This document shows positions 24,936 to 31,604 of a DNA stretch of 51,234 nt, piece after piece. The position numbers and the translations under genes are program-made. Each line of letters begins with the position of its first letter. Position 1 is the stretch's first letter. The DNA is from Proteobacteria bacterium UBA6908 (GTDB taxonomy: Bacteria; Pseudomonadota; Gammaproteobacteria; Acidiferrobacterales; UBA6901), in contig DKBE01000015.1 of assembly GCA_002451085.1 (NCBI GenBank), positions 19,904-71,137 of the forward strand, given 5' to 3'. The notes under the pieces are model-generated. The model searched no databases and was not told the origin of the DNA. It worked only from the letters and a program-made list of their open reading frames with translations.

Positions 24936-26063
24936 TTAGAGGCGGTGTGCCCCGGCATGGCGTTCGCACAACAGCCGCCGCTTCTCGTACGCCTCACGCG
25001 CCAGGGCAACGTCCTCCAGAAACCATGGCAGTTCTTCCAGGGTCAGGGCTTGCGGTCCATCCACCAGGGCCCGGGACGGTTCCGGATGAAAATCCACCAG
25101 CACCATGTTGGCACCCGCCACGACGCCCTGCGCCGTGACGTGCATGAGATCCAGCATGCCGTCCGGAGCGCGATCGCGCGTACCCACCGAATGGGACGGG
25201 TCAATACAGATCGGCATGCGGGTCAGGCGCTTGATTACCGGAACGTGTGCAAAATCGACAAAATTGCGATGCGGGTCACCCATGTTGGTTTTCATGCCGC
25301 GCAATCCGAAGATGATCCGGCTGTTGCCTTCACTGGCCAGATACTCGGCGGCATTGAGGGACTCTTCCAGGGTGATGCCAAAGCCGCGTTTCAGCAGTAC
25401 CGGGAACTCGCGCTGACGGCCAACGATTTTGAGCAGCTCGAAGTTCTGGGTATTGCGCGTACCGATCTGGATCAGGATGCCGGTGGGTCGGCCGGTTTGC
25501 TCAAGCGCGCTGCGTATTTCATCCAGATGTGAATCGTGCGTGATCTCCATGGCAATCACCTTGATTCCATACCGGCCGGCCAGCTCGAAGACCCACGGCA
25601 GGCACTGCCGGCCGTGGCCCTGGAAGGAGTAGGGGTTGGTACGCGGTTTGTAGGCCCCCATGCGGGTGCAGACCTGTCCATGGTCGCGCAGCGCCTTCAT
25701 CATGCGTTCCACATGTTCAGGCGTATCGACGGCACAAAGGCCGGCGAATACATTCAGGCTATCCTGACTGAACAGAACACCGTTGTAATCGAAGCCGGTC
25801 GGACGACGGTCATCATGATGGCGACCGAGAATCCGGTATTCCTCCGAGACCCGGACTACACGCTCCACGGCCGGCATGTTTTCGATCTCATCCTTGTCGA
25901 GCGCGGCGGTATTGCCGATCAAATACACTTCAGTCAGTGTCTGCAGGGTGCCGGTTTCCTGGTGCAGGCGAGTCTGAATGCCGGGCTTGTTGGTGAGATA
26001 GTCCATGAGCATCCGGTATTCCGGACTGTGGGGCGTGATTTCGGGGCGCAAGATGATGATCAT
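24936..26063 (-). CDS. 3-deoxy-7-phosphoheptulonate synthase (DAHP synthase), divergent type I-beta form
   Basis: A 375-residue protein. Residues 1 to about 75 (MIIILRPEITPHSPEYRMLM and on) resemble the ferredoxin-like regulatory domain of type I-beta DAHP synthases. The rest is the barrel: GAYKPRTNPYSFQGHG, ILIQIGTRNTQNFELLK, PVLLKRGFGITLEE, CIDPSHSVGTRD, and a last block LVDFHPEPSRALVDGPQAL. The enzyme would join PEP and erythrose 4-phosphate in the shikimate pathway. Several otherwise fixed positions differ. The metal-site opening reads AGLCAVDT, not GPCAVES; the fourth block has Asp where the metal-binding Glu normally is; and the usual CERG is FGLRG. The metal Cys, His and last Asp are kept. 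The gene converges tail to tail with the CigR-like gene (5-base gap). Confidence 0.8.
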   Translation of the reverse strand: MIIILRPEITPHSPEYRMLMDYLTNKPGIQTRLHQETGTLQTLTEVYLIGNTAALDKDEIENMPAVERVVRVSEEYRILGRHHDDRRPTGFDYNGVLFSQDSLNVFAGLCAVDTPEHVERMMKALRDHGQVCTRMGAYKPRTNPYSFQGHGRQCLPWVFELAGRYGIKVIAMEITHDSHLDEIRSALEQTGRPTGILIQIGTRNTQNFELLKIVGRQREFPVLLKRGFGITLEESLNAAEYLASEGNSRIIFGLRGMKTNMGDPHRNFVDFAHVPVIKRLTRMPICIDPSHSVGTRDRAPDGMLDLMHVTAQGVVAGANMVLVDFHPEPSRALVDGPQALTLEELPWFLEDVALAREAYEKRRLLCERHAGAHRL

Positions 26064-26164
26064 GATGGGCGACCTGCTCGTTGTGGTGATTTATTGTAAC
26101 CCTTGCAGACCGGAGTGCGAGGGGCGGCGTATCCGGAATGCTCCTCATGTATTAAGCTGGGGCC

Positions 26165-26533
26165 ATGAAACCTGCCGCCCGTCGGCCTCCGCCTTATCAC
26201 ACCGATCGGTCCACGCTGGAACGCGAGATCAGCTTCGAGTCATTCCGGGCCAGCGGCGCCGGTGGCCAGCATCTGCACAAGACCGAGTCGGCCGTGCGGC
26301 TGGTGCATCACCCGTCCGGCGTTACGGTGACCGTTTCCGATACGCGTTCTCAGCATCAGAATCGCGAGATCGCCTTTGAGCGCCTGACGGCGCGATTGCG
26401 CAAGCTCAATGCAGTACCCAAGCCGCGCAAAAAAACTCGTCCGACGCTGGGTGCGAAGAAGCGTCGTCTGGAAGGCAAACGCCAGACGGGTGCGACCAAG
26501 CGCCTGCGTGGTCGGGTACGTAACGACGACTGA
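26165..26533 (+). CDS. Release-factor-like GGQ protein, probable ribosome rescue factor
   Basis: A 122-residue cytosolic protein consisting of the class I release-factor catalytic domain alone. The GGQ motif is in FRASGAGGQHLHKTESAVRL, and SDTRSQHQNREIAFERL follows, as in RF2. The codon-recognition domains are missing. The C-terminal 40 residues form a strongly basic tail (KKRRLEGKRQTGATKRLRGR). ArfB uses such a tail to enter the empty mRNA channel of stalled ribosomes. I infer peptidyl-tRNA hydrolysis on stalled ribosomes. The GGQ surroundings look more like RF2 than ArfB, so this is a different subgroup. It diverges from the DAHP synthase gene across 101 bases. Confidence 0.85.
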   Translation: MKPAARRPPPYHTDRSTLEREISFESFRASGAGGQHLHKTESAVRLVHHPSGVTVTVSDTRSQHQNREIAFERLTARLRKLNAVPKPRKKTRPTLGAKKRRLEGKRQTGATKRLRGRVRNDD

Positions 26534-26585
26534 ACGGGGTACACCAGTCGGACCAGTTCCGTCCCGTCTGGGCCCGGAACCTCCG

Positions 26586-26614
26586 TTGTCAGGAATTGGG
26601 ACTTGACGTACGAT
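26586..26614 (+). promoter_or_regulatory. Candidate csp promoter overlapping a cold-box-like sequence
   Basis: TTGTCA (26586-26591) and TACGAT (26609-26614) are 17 bases apart and fit a sigma-70 promoter. The same place contains TTGACGTAC (26603-26611), identical to the core of the E. coli cspA cold box, which lies at the very start of that transcript. Either reading gives a 5' leader of roughly 100 bases before the ATG at 26717. Only one of the two need be right. Confidence 0.45.
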
Positions 26615-26716
26615 GCGGGAAGACCCATGGCCAGCCCGGCCGTAGGTCGCTAATGACACGAGGCGGGTCAGGGTTGTTGCCCGAACCCCCCGGAGGAAGA
26701 GGAGGCGTTTCACGTT

Positions 26717-26920
26717 ATGCAGACCGGTATCGTCAAGTGGTTCAACAATTCCAAGGGGTATGGATTCATTACCCCGAGTGATGGCAGCCCGGATGTTTTC
26801 GTGCATTATTCGTCCATCGAAACCGACGGCTACAAGACGCTCGCTGAAGGCCAGAATGTGGAATTCGAGTCCACCAAGGGCCCCAAAGGGATGCAGGCCA
26901 GCCGCGTCATTCCGCGCTGA
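26717..26920 (+). CDS. Cold-shock-domain protein (CspA family)
   Basis: A 67-residue single-stranded RNA/DNA-binding protein that melts structure in mRNA. The full cold-shock fold is present: [15 protein letters not shown] with RNP1 (KGYGFI), VFVHYSSIE with RNP2 (VFVHY), and [10 protein letters not shown] followed by [11 protein letters not shown]. The length is normal for the family. The ribosome binding site is very strong (GGAGGAAGAGGAGG, ending about 10 bases before the ATG), and the leader is long, as in cold-inducible csp genes. A hairpin terminator follows, so the gene is monocistronic. Which paralogue it is cannot be decided from the sequence. Confidence 0.96.
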   Translation: MQTGIVKWFNNSKGYGFITPSDGSPDVFVHYSSIETDGYKTLAEGQNVEFESTKGPKGMQASRVIPR

Positions 26921-26947
26921 AGAGGTTTAGCAGCACGAATCGATCAG

Positions 26948-26973
26948 GCCCCGCCGTGTGCGGGGCTTTTTTT
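26948..26973 (+). terminator. Intrinsic terminator of the cold-shock gene
   Basis: A perfect GCCCCGC / GCGGGGC stem (26948-26954 with 26960-26966), a 5-base loop and seven T. It lies 27 bases after the csp stop. Confidence 0.93.
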
Positions 26974-26995
26974 CGCGTAATCAGGCCGGGGCGTG

Positions 26996-27676
26996 ATGGC
27001 GCCCATGGCGGTAATCTGTGAGTATGTGGCCGTGAACGTCAACGCAATCATCCAGCTCATCCAGGAGTACGGGTATCTCATCATCCTGGTGTGGACCTTC
27101 ATTGAAGGCGAAACCATTGTTATCGTGGCCGGATTTGCTGCGCACCTCGGTTTGCTGGAGCTGCCCTGGGTTATCGCCTCTGCTATCGCCGGCAGTTTCA
27201 GCGGGGATCAGCTGTACTACTACATTGGTCGCCACTGGGGTCCGAAAATTATCGCCCGGCGACTGTCTTGGCAGGAGAGCGCCCAGAAGGCATATCGCCA
27301 TCTGCACCGTCACCAGAATTTCCTTATTCTGACATTCCGGTTCTACTACGGGCTGCGCAATGTCACCCCGTTTGTCATCGGGTCCGCCCACGTTTCGCGA
27401 CTGCGGTTCTTTATCCTCAATTTGATCGGCGCCATTATCTGGGCGATCAGCTTTGCCAGCATCGGGTTTTTCTCCGGCGAGGCCATCGAGTTGTTCATCG
27501 ATGATTTCAAGCAATATGAAATCTATGCGCTCGGCGTGCTGGTATTGATGGCGCTCGGTATCTGGCTGGTTACCACGATTCGCCATCGACGGCGGGCACG
27601 TCAGCTTGCGAACACGGCCACCAGTCAGGCCACGGCGGTAGAAAAAGACCAGGAGGGGCCGTCCGGACCGTCCTGA
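26996..27676 (+). CDS. DedA-family (SNARE-associated/VTT domain) membrane protein
   Basis: An inner-membrane protein of about 226 residues. DedA signatures are EYGYLIILVWTFIEGETIVI at the N-terminus with its conserved Glu pair, GSFSGDQLYYYIGRHWG, RHQNFLILTFRFYYGLRN, and the conserved Arg/Gly/Pro region before TPFVIGSAHVSRLRFFILN. DedA proteins are linked to undecaprenyl-phosphate or phospholipid flipping and need the proton gradient. The exact start is uncertain: GTG 26993, ATG 26996, ATG 27005 and GTG 27026 are all in frame, and none has a strong ribosome binding site. The C-terminus is a soluble basic tail. It converges with rsmB. Confidence 0.9.
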   Translation: MAPMAVICEYVAVNVNAIIQLIQEYGYLIILVWTFIEGETIVIVAGFAAHLGLLELPWVIASAIAGSFSGDQLYYYIGRHWGPKIIARRLSWQESAQKAYRHLHRHQNFLILTFRFYYGLRNVTPFVIGSAHVSRLRFFILNLIGAIIWAISFASIGFFSGEAIELFIDDFKQYEIYALGVLVLMALGIWLVTTIRHRRRARQLANTATSQATAVEKDQEGPSGPS

Positions 27677-27684
27677 GCCAAGCA

Positions 27685-27707
27685 TTGGCAGCCTGTCCCC
27701 AGGCCAA
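27685..27707. terminator. Weak hairpin between DedA and rsmB
   Basis: TTGG, a three-base bulge, CCTG, a 4-base loop, CAGG and CCAA can pair. It is placed between the two convergent stops but lacks a proper T run, so it is only a possible terminator. Confidence 0.3.
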
Positions 27708-27714
27708 GAGTTAT

Positions 27715-29034
27715 TTAGTCAGGCTTCTGCCGTTCCAGCACGGTGGCAAAAAATCCATCCGTATGGTGTCGATGTGGCAGGAGACGGAGGAAAAAATCGT
27801 GATCGCGGGAGTTCCCCGCGAATTTCGGGACGGTTTCGTTCGTGTCGGGAGGCAAGTGGATTCCCCTCCGTTCCAAAATTGACCTTGCCGACAAAGCCGA
27901 GAAATCGGCATGTTCCGCCAGAAAGTCACGGATGACCGCTTCATTCTCACATTGCAGGAGACTGCAGGTGGCATACACCAGTCGGCCACCGGGTTTTACC
28001 AGTGATGCAGCAGAGGCGAGAATCGAGCGCTGGGTCGCCGTCAACGCGTCCAGATCGGGTGACTTCCATTTAATGTCCGGACTGCGTCGCAGAGTTCCGG
28101 TACCGGAACAGGGGGCATCGACCAAAACTCGATCGATCTTGCCAGCCAAGCGCTGGACCCGGACATCACGCTCATTCTGGATGACCACACGTCGCACATT
28201 ATCGACACCGGCACGGGCCAGCCGCGGTTTGAGCCGATCCAGACGCTTGGCGGAGACATCAAAGGCATACACGGAGCCGCTATTCGCCATCAACGCTGCC
28301 AGATGCAGGGTCTTGCCACCGGCACCGGCACAGAAGTCGACAACCATCTCGTGGCGGCGCGGTTCAAGCAGCAGGGACAACAGCTGGGAGCCCTCGTCCT
28401 GCACTTCGAAGAGCCCGTCCCGGAAGCATCGCGTCTTGAATAACGGCACGCGTTCCGGGCGGCGCAGCCCGGAAGGCGAGTACGGTGTTGTCTCGACAGG
28501 ATAGCCCTCTGTCGCGAGACAGGTCGCGGCTTCATCGCGCGCAGCCTTGAGTGTGTTGACGCGCAAATCGAGGCTGGCGGGTTCCAGCAGGGCACGGCCC
28601 AGCGCGCCTGTCTCCGTGGCGCCATATTGATCCAGCAGGGCCGTGTACAGCCAATCCGGAAGATCCAGTTGAACCGCTGACGGTGCTGACTCAAGCGCGC
28701 AACGGCGAATCTGATCCGCCAGTGTTGTGGCATTGTTGGGGTATCCGCTCGCCGCCAGCGCGCGGGCGCTGACGCCCTGATAGGTGATGAGACAGGCAGC
28801 CACCAGGTCTTCGGCCGAGGGGATGCCTTCGTGATTCCCGGTGATGCAGAAGGCGAGCGAGCGCTTGCGACGCAGGCAGGCGTAGACGGTTTCGGCCACG
28901 GCACCGCGCTCGCGCATGCCCAGTTTTGAGTGGGCGCGAAAGTAGCGTTCCATGACGGCATCGGCCGGTGAGCGGCCAGCGACAATCTGACCAAGCAGTT
29001 CAGCGGCGGACTGGAAGAGTAACGGATTGGTCAT
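27715..29034 (-). CDS. rsmB: 16S rRNA m5C967 methyltransferase RsmB (Sun family)
   Basis: A 439-residue SAM-dependent enzyme that methylates C5 of C967 in 16S rRNA. Residues 1 to about 140 form the NusB/RsmB-like N-terminal region (AAELLGQIVAGRSPADAVME and on). The Rossmann domain follows: VDFCAGAGGKTLHLAALM for SAM binding, VLVDAPCSGTGTLRRSPD with the release cysteine, and VYATCSLLQCENE with the catalytic cysteine. Both cysteines are present. No fmt or def gene, its usual neighbours, is here. The gene is not beside DNA of foreign composition and looks native. Closely related m5C methyltransferases (RsmF-like) are an alternative, but the N-terminal region favours RsmB. Confidence 0.88.
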   Translation of the reverse strand: MTNPLLFQSAAELLGQIVAGRSPADAVMERYFRAHSKLGMRERGAVAETVYACLRRKRSLAFCITGNHEGIPSAEDLVAACLITYQGVSARALAASGYPNNATTLADQIRRCALESAPSAVQLDLPDWLYTALLDQYGATETGALGRALLEPASLDLRVNTLKAARDEAATCLATEGYPVETTPYSPSGLRRPERVPLFKTRCFRDGLFEVQDEGSQLLSLLLEPRRHEMVVDFCAGAGGKTLHLAALMANSGSVYAFDVSAKRLDRLKPRLARAGVDNVRRVVIQNERDVRVQRLAGKIDRVLVDAPCSGTGTLRRSPDIKWKSPDLDALTATQRSILASAASLVKPGGRLVYATCSLLQCENEAVIRDFLAEHADFSALSARSILERRGIHLPPDTNETVPKFAGNSRDHDFFLRLLPHRHHTDGFFATVLERQKPD

Positions 29035-29060
29035 GGATTTGGGCGAATGCCCGGTCGCTG

Positions 29061-29090
29061 AATAAAATGATTATTACTTATCATCATGGC
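29061..29090. promoter_or_regulatory. AT-rich, partly palindromic stretch upstream of rsmB
   Basis: In a GC-rich window this short gap carries AATAAAATGATTATTACTTA followed by TCATCAT, with TGAT and ATCA inverted around 8 bases. It resembles a weak Fur-type or other repressor site and includes a possible -10 (TAATAA on the minus strand). No regulator can be named. Confidence 0.25.
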
Positions 29091-29120
29091 CGCGACGACC
29101 GAGGCGGGCTGTGTAGGAAA

Positions 29121-30005
29121 TTACTTCCCGTAGCGCTTGAGCAGATCGTTGTAGGCATCGATGCGCCGGTCGCGCAGGAACGGCCAGACGCGCCGGACTG
29201 CTTCGGTTCGTCCAAGATCCACGTCGGTGACCAGCACAGCAGCATCGCTGCCGGCCTCGGCGAGAAGTTCACCCTGTGGACCGGCCACAAAGCTCGTTCC
29301 CCAGAATTGAATGCCGGGGCTGGTTCCGGAGGGATCCGGCTCGTGGCCCACGCGATTGGCCACCACCAGGGGCAGTCCGTTGGCAATCGCATGGGAGCGC
29401 TGGATGGTTATCCAGGCATCGCGTTGCCGGTTTTTTTCCGCTTCGTTGTCACGTGGGTCCCAGCCGATCGCCGTGGGGTAGAGCAGCAACTCGGCGCCGT
29501 GCAGAGCCATGAGGCGCGCCGCTTCCGGATACCACTGGTCCCAGCAGACCAGTACTCCCAGTTTTCCGACCGCCGTCTGGATCGGGGTGAAGCCGAGATC
29601 GCCGGGTGTGAAGTAGAATTTCTCGTAGAATCCCGGGTCGTCCGGAATATGCATTTTGCGATAGGTGCCGGCGATCGTCCCATCGGCATCCAGTATCACG
29701 GCGGTGTTGTGGTAGACGCCGGCCGCGCGCCGCTCGAACAGCGAAGCCACCACCACAATTCCCAGTTCGCGCGCGATCTTGCCCAGTTGTTCGCTGCTCG
29801 GACCCGGTATCGGCTCGGCCTGGTCGAAACGCCGGACCTCTTCGGTCTGGCAGAAGTACACACCGGTATGCAGCTCCTGCAGCAGCACCAGTTGCGCACC
29901 GCGTGACTGGGCTTCGCGCAGGCCGCGGATGCTGCTCGCCAGATTGGCCTCGCGATCTTCGCTGCAGGTCTGTTGGACCAGTCCGACTTTCAAGTGCCTT
30001 GTCAT
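29121..30005 (-). CDS. aguB: N-carbamoylputrescine amidase
   Basis: A nitrilase-superfamily enzyme, 294 residues, which converts N-carbamoylputrescine to putrescine, CO2 and ammonia. The catalytic triad is Glu44 in VLLQELHTG, Lys117 in YRKMHIPDDPGF and Cys154 in VCWDQWYPEAAR. FYEKFYFTPGDLGF and GIQFWGTSFVAGP are typical of the AguB branch. The partner gene aguA is 1.3 kb upstream on the same strand, separated by a small gene on the opposite strand. Together they make putrescine from agmatine. The ATG at 30005 gives MTRHLKVGLVQQ, the usual start of the fold. Confidence 0.94.
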   Translation of the reverse strand: MTRHLKVGLVQQTCSEDREANLASSIRGLREAQSRGAQLVLLQELHTGVYFCQTEEVRRFDQAEPIPGPSSEQLGKIARELGIVVVASLFERRAAGVYHNTAVILDADGTIAGTYRKMHIPDDPGFYEKFYFTPGDLGFTPIQTAVGKLGVLVCWDQWYPEAARLMALHGAELLLYPTAIGWDPRDNEAEKNRQRDAWITIQRSHAIANGLPLVVANRVGHEPDPSGTSPGIQFWGTSFVAGPQGELLAEAGSDAAVLVTDVDLGRTEAVRRVWPFLRDRRIDAYNDLLKRYGK

Positions 30006-30058
30006 GGAGGCTAATGGTAGCAGAGCGTGTGGTATTCCGTCCCGGTCACGTCACAGGC

Positions 30059-30087
30059 TTGACAATCGCCGGGTGCTCGCGGAATGT
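30059..30087 (+). promoter_or_regulatory. Possible promoter of the small secreted-protein gene
   Basis: A perfect -35 hexamer TTGACA (30059-30064) is followed after 17 bases by a poor -10 (GAATGT). It may need an activator or another sigma factor. It is about 40 bases upstream of the coding start. Confidence 0.3.
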
Positions 30088-30127
30088 CATGGGCCCCATC
30101 CATTTCCCAGAATAGGAGCACAACAAC

Positions 30128-30379
30128 ATGAAACGCATCGCCCTGCTGGCTGCCCTGGCCCTGGTCACAACACCGGTATTGGCCTATCAGGTAACCGGAC
30201 CGGTAGTTGAAGTGACCGATACCAAGATTGTCGTCGAGAAAGGCAAAGAGAAGTGGGAGATTGCCCGCACCCCGGGTACTGCCGTAAAGGGCGATCTCAA
30301 GAAAGGCTCCAAAGTGACCGTGGAATACACCATGAGCGCCGTCAAGATCGAAGTCAAAGACGACAAGAAGAAAAAATAA
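30128..30379 (+). CDS. Small secreted protein, 83 residues, unknown function
   Basis: The N-terminus MKRIALLAALALVTTPVLAY is a clear Sec signal peptide with cleavage after ALA. The mature 64 residues are beta-rich and lysine-rich: QVTGPVVEVTDTKIVVEKGK, then KGSKVTVEYTMSAVKIEVKD, ending in KKKK. The alternating pattern suggests a small OB- or SH3-like barrel in the periplasm. AGGAG precedes the ATG by 8-9 bases. It stands on the opposite strand between aguA and aguB, with its own possible promoter, and ends at a hairpin shared with aguA. I do not recognise a characterised family, and a link with polyamines is only positional. Confidence 0.85.
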   Translation: MKRIALLAALALVTTPVLAYQVTGPVVEVTDTKIVVEKGKEKWEIARTPGTAVKGDLKKGSKVTVEYTMSAVKIEVKDDKKKK

Positions 30380-30396
30380 CTAGGAGCGTTCATCTC

Positions 30397-30426
30397 AATC
30401 GGCCCGCCACAATTGGCGGGCCGATT
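30397..30426. terminator. Bidirectional hairpin between the small secreted gene and aguA
   Basis: A 13-base perfect inverted repeat, AATCGGCCCGCCA and TGGCGGGCCGATT, with a 4-base loop. It lies 18 bases after the small gene's stop and directly abuts the aguA stop. T runs are short on both sides, so termination may be partial. Confidence 0.7.
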
Positions 30427-31482
30427 TCAATCAGACACCGGGACCACGGCCGGCAACTGCATGGTGACGCAATGCAGGCTGCCGTGCTGGGAGATCAGCG
30501 GCAGGCAGTCAATGCCGATGACCTCACGATCCGGGAAGCAGGTTTGAAGTGTGCGCAGCGCCTCGTCATCGGCCGGGTCACGGTACGTCGGCACCAGCAC
30601 GGCGTTATTGATAATCAGGAAATTGGCATAGGTTGCCGGCAGACGTGCACCGTCAATATCGTACTTGGCGGTTGGCCAGGGCAGCGGGACCAGCCGATAG
30701 GGTGACCCGCGCGTGGTCCGGAATGATTGCAACTCGGCTTCCATGCTCTTGAGCTCTTTGTAGTGCTCATCCTGAGGGTCAGTGCAGGACACATAGGCAA
30801 TCGTGTCGGGATCGCACAGGCGCGCGAGGGTGTCGATGTGGCTGTCGGTGTCATCGCCGGCCAGATAACCGTGCTGAAGCCACAGAAAGCGGGTGATGCC
30901 GAGCAGCTCGGACAGTTGTTGTTCGAGCTGCTGGCGCGACAGCCGCGGATTGCGTGTCGGGGTCAGCAGGCACTGTGCGGTGGTGAGCAGTGTGCCGGAG
31001 CCGTCCACCTCGATCGAGCCACCTTCGAGGATCAGGTCGACATGTTCGATCGGCGTGTCGCCAAATGCGCCCTGGGCATGCAGACGACGGGTAATCCGGT
31101 TGTCGAGCTCGTACGCAAATTTCCCGCCCCAGCCGTTAAAATCGAAATCGAGCAGCGTCGCTTCCCCCTGGCACAGTACCGATATCGGACCGTGGTCGCG
31201 CGCCCAGGTGTCATTGGCCGATGCCACCCACAACCGGGTACGGTCCGGAGGAATGTTCGCGCTGCGCAGCTGACCTTCGACCTGCCGGCGAACCGATTCA
31301 TCGTGACAGGCGATCAGCACAGTTTCGAAGCGGGCAATGGCCACGGCAATGGACACGAATACCGGCTCGACCTCGGACAACATCGGCGCCCAGTCGCTGC
31401 CGGCATGCGGCCAGGTCAGCATCACACCGCTTTGCGCGGCCCATTCAGGAGGCAGATAGGTACGGCAGGCGGGTAGGGGCAT
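30427..31482 (-). CDS. aguA: Agmatine deiminase
   Basis: A 351-residue member of the peptidyl-arginine-deiminase-like fold, which hydrolyses agmatine to N-carbamoylputrescine and ammonia. Signatures are PPEWAAQSGVMLTWPHAGSD at the start, NDTWARDHGPI (about 90-100) with Asp91 and Trp93, FDFNGWGGKF, ILEGGSIEVDG, and GDDTDSHIDTLARL. HGSLHCVTMQLP carries the catalytic Cys near residue 338. All are intact. With aguB downstream it forms the agmatine route to putrescine. A speA arginine decarboxylase, which would supply agmatine, is not in the window. Confidence 0.95.
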   Translation of the reverse strand: MPLPACRTYLPPEWAAQSGVMLTWPHAGSDWAPMLSEVEPVFVSIAVAIARFETVLIACHDESVRRQVEGQLRSANIPPDRTRLWVASANDTWARDHGPISVLCQGEATLLDFDFNGWGGKFAYELDNRITRRLHAQGAFGDTPIEHVDLILEGGSIEVDGSGTLLTTAQCLLTPTRNPRLSRQQLEQQLSELLGITRFLWLQHGYLAGDDTDSHIDTLARLCDPDTIAYVSCTDPQDEHYKELKSMEAELQSFRTTRGSPYRLVPLPWPTAKYDIDGARLPATYANFLIINNAVLVPTYRDPADDEALRTLQTCFPDREVIGIDCLPLISQHGSLHCVTMQLPAVVPVSD

Positions 31483-31542
31483 GGCGGTTCCGTCAGATGA
31501 CGGCGCGCATCATACCGGTCGATGCCAACGCGACCAAGTGGT

Positions 31543-31571
31543 TTGACCCTGGCGGCGCGAGCCGTTTTAAT
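31543..31571 (+). promoter_or_regulatory. Candidate promoter of the DUF1015 gene
   Basis: TTGACC (31543-31548) and TTTAAT (31566-31571) are exactly 17 bases apart. Transcription would start near 31578, 27 bases before the ATG at 31605, with a GCAGGAG ribosome binding site between. This is the best promoter match in the window. Confidence 0.6.
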
Positions 31572-31604
31572 GTGCGCCTTGTTTCGACTTGCAGGAGCTT
31601 GCCG

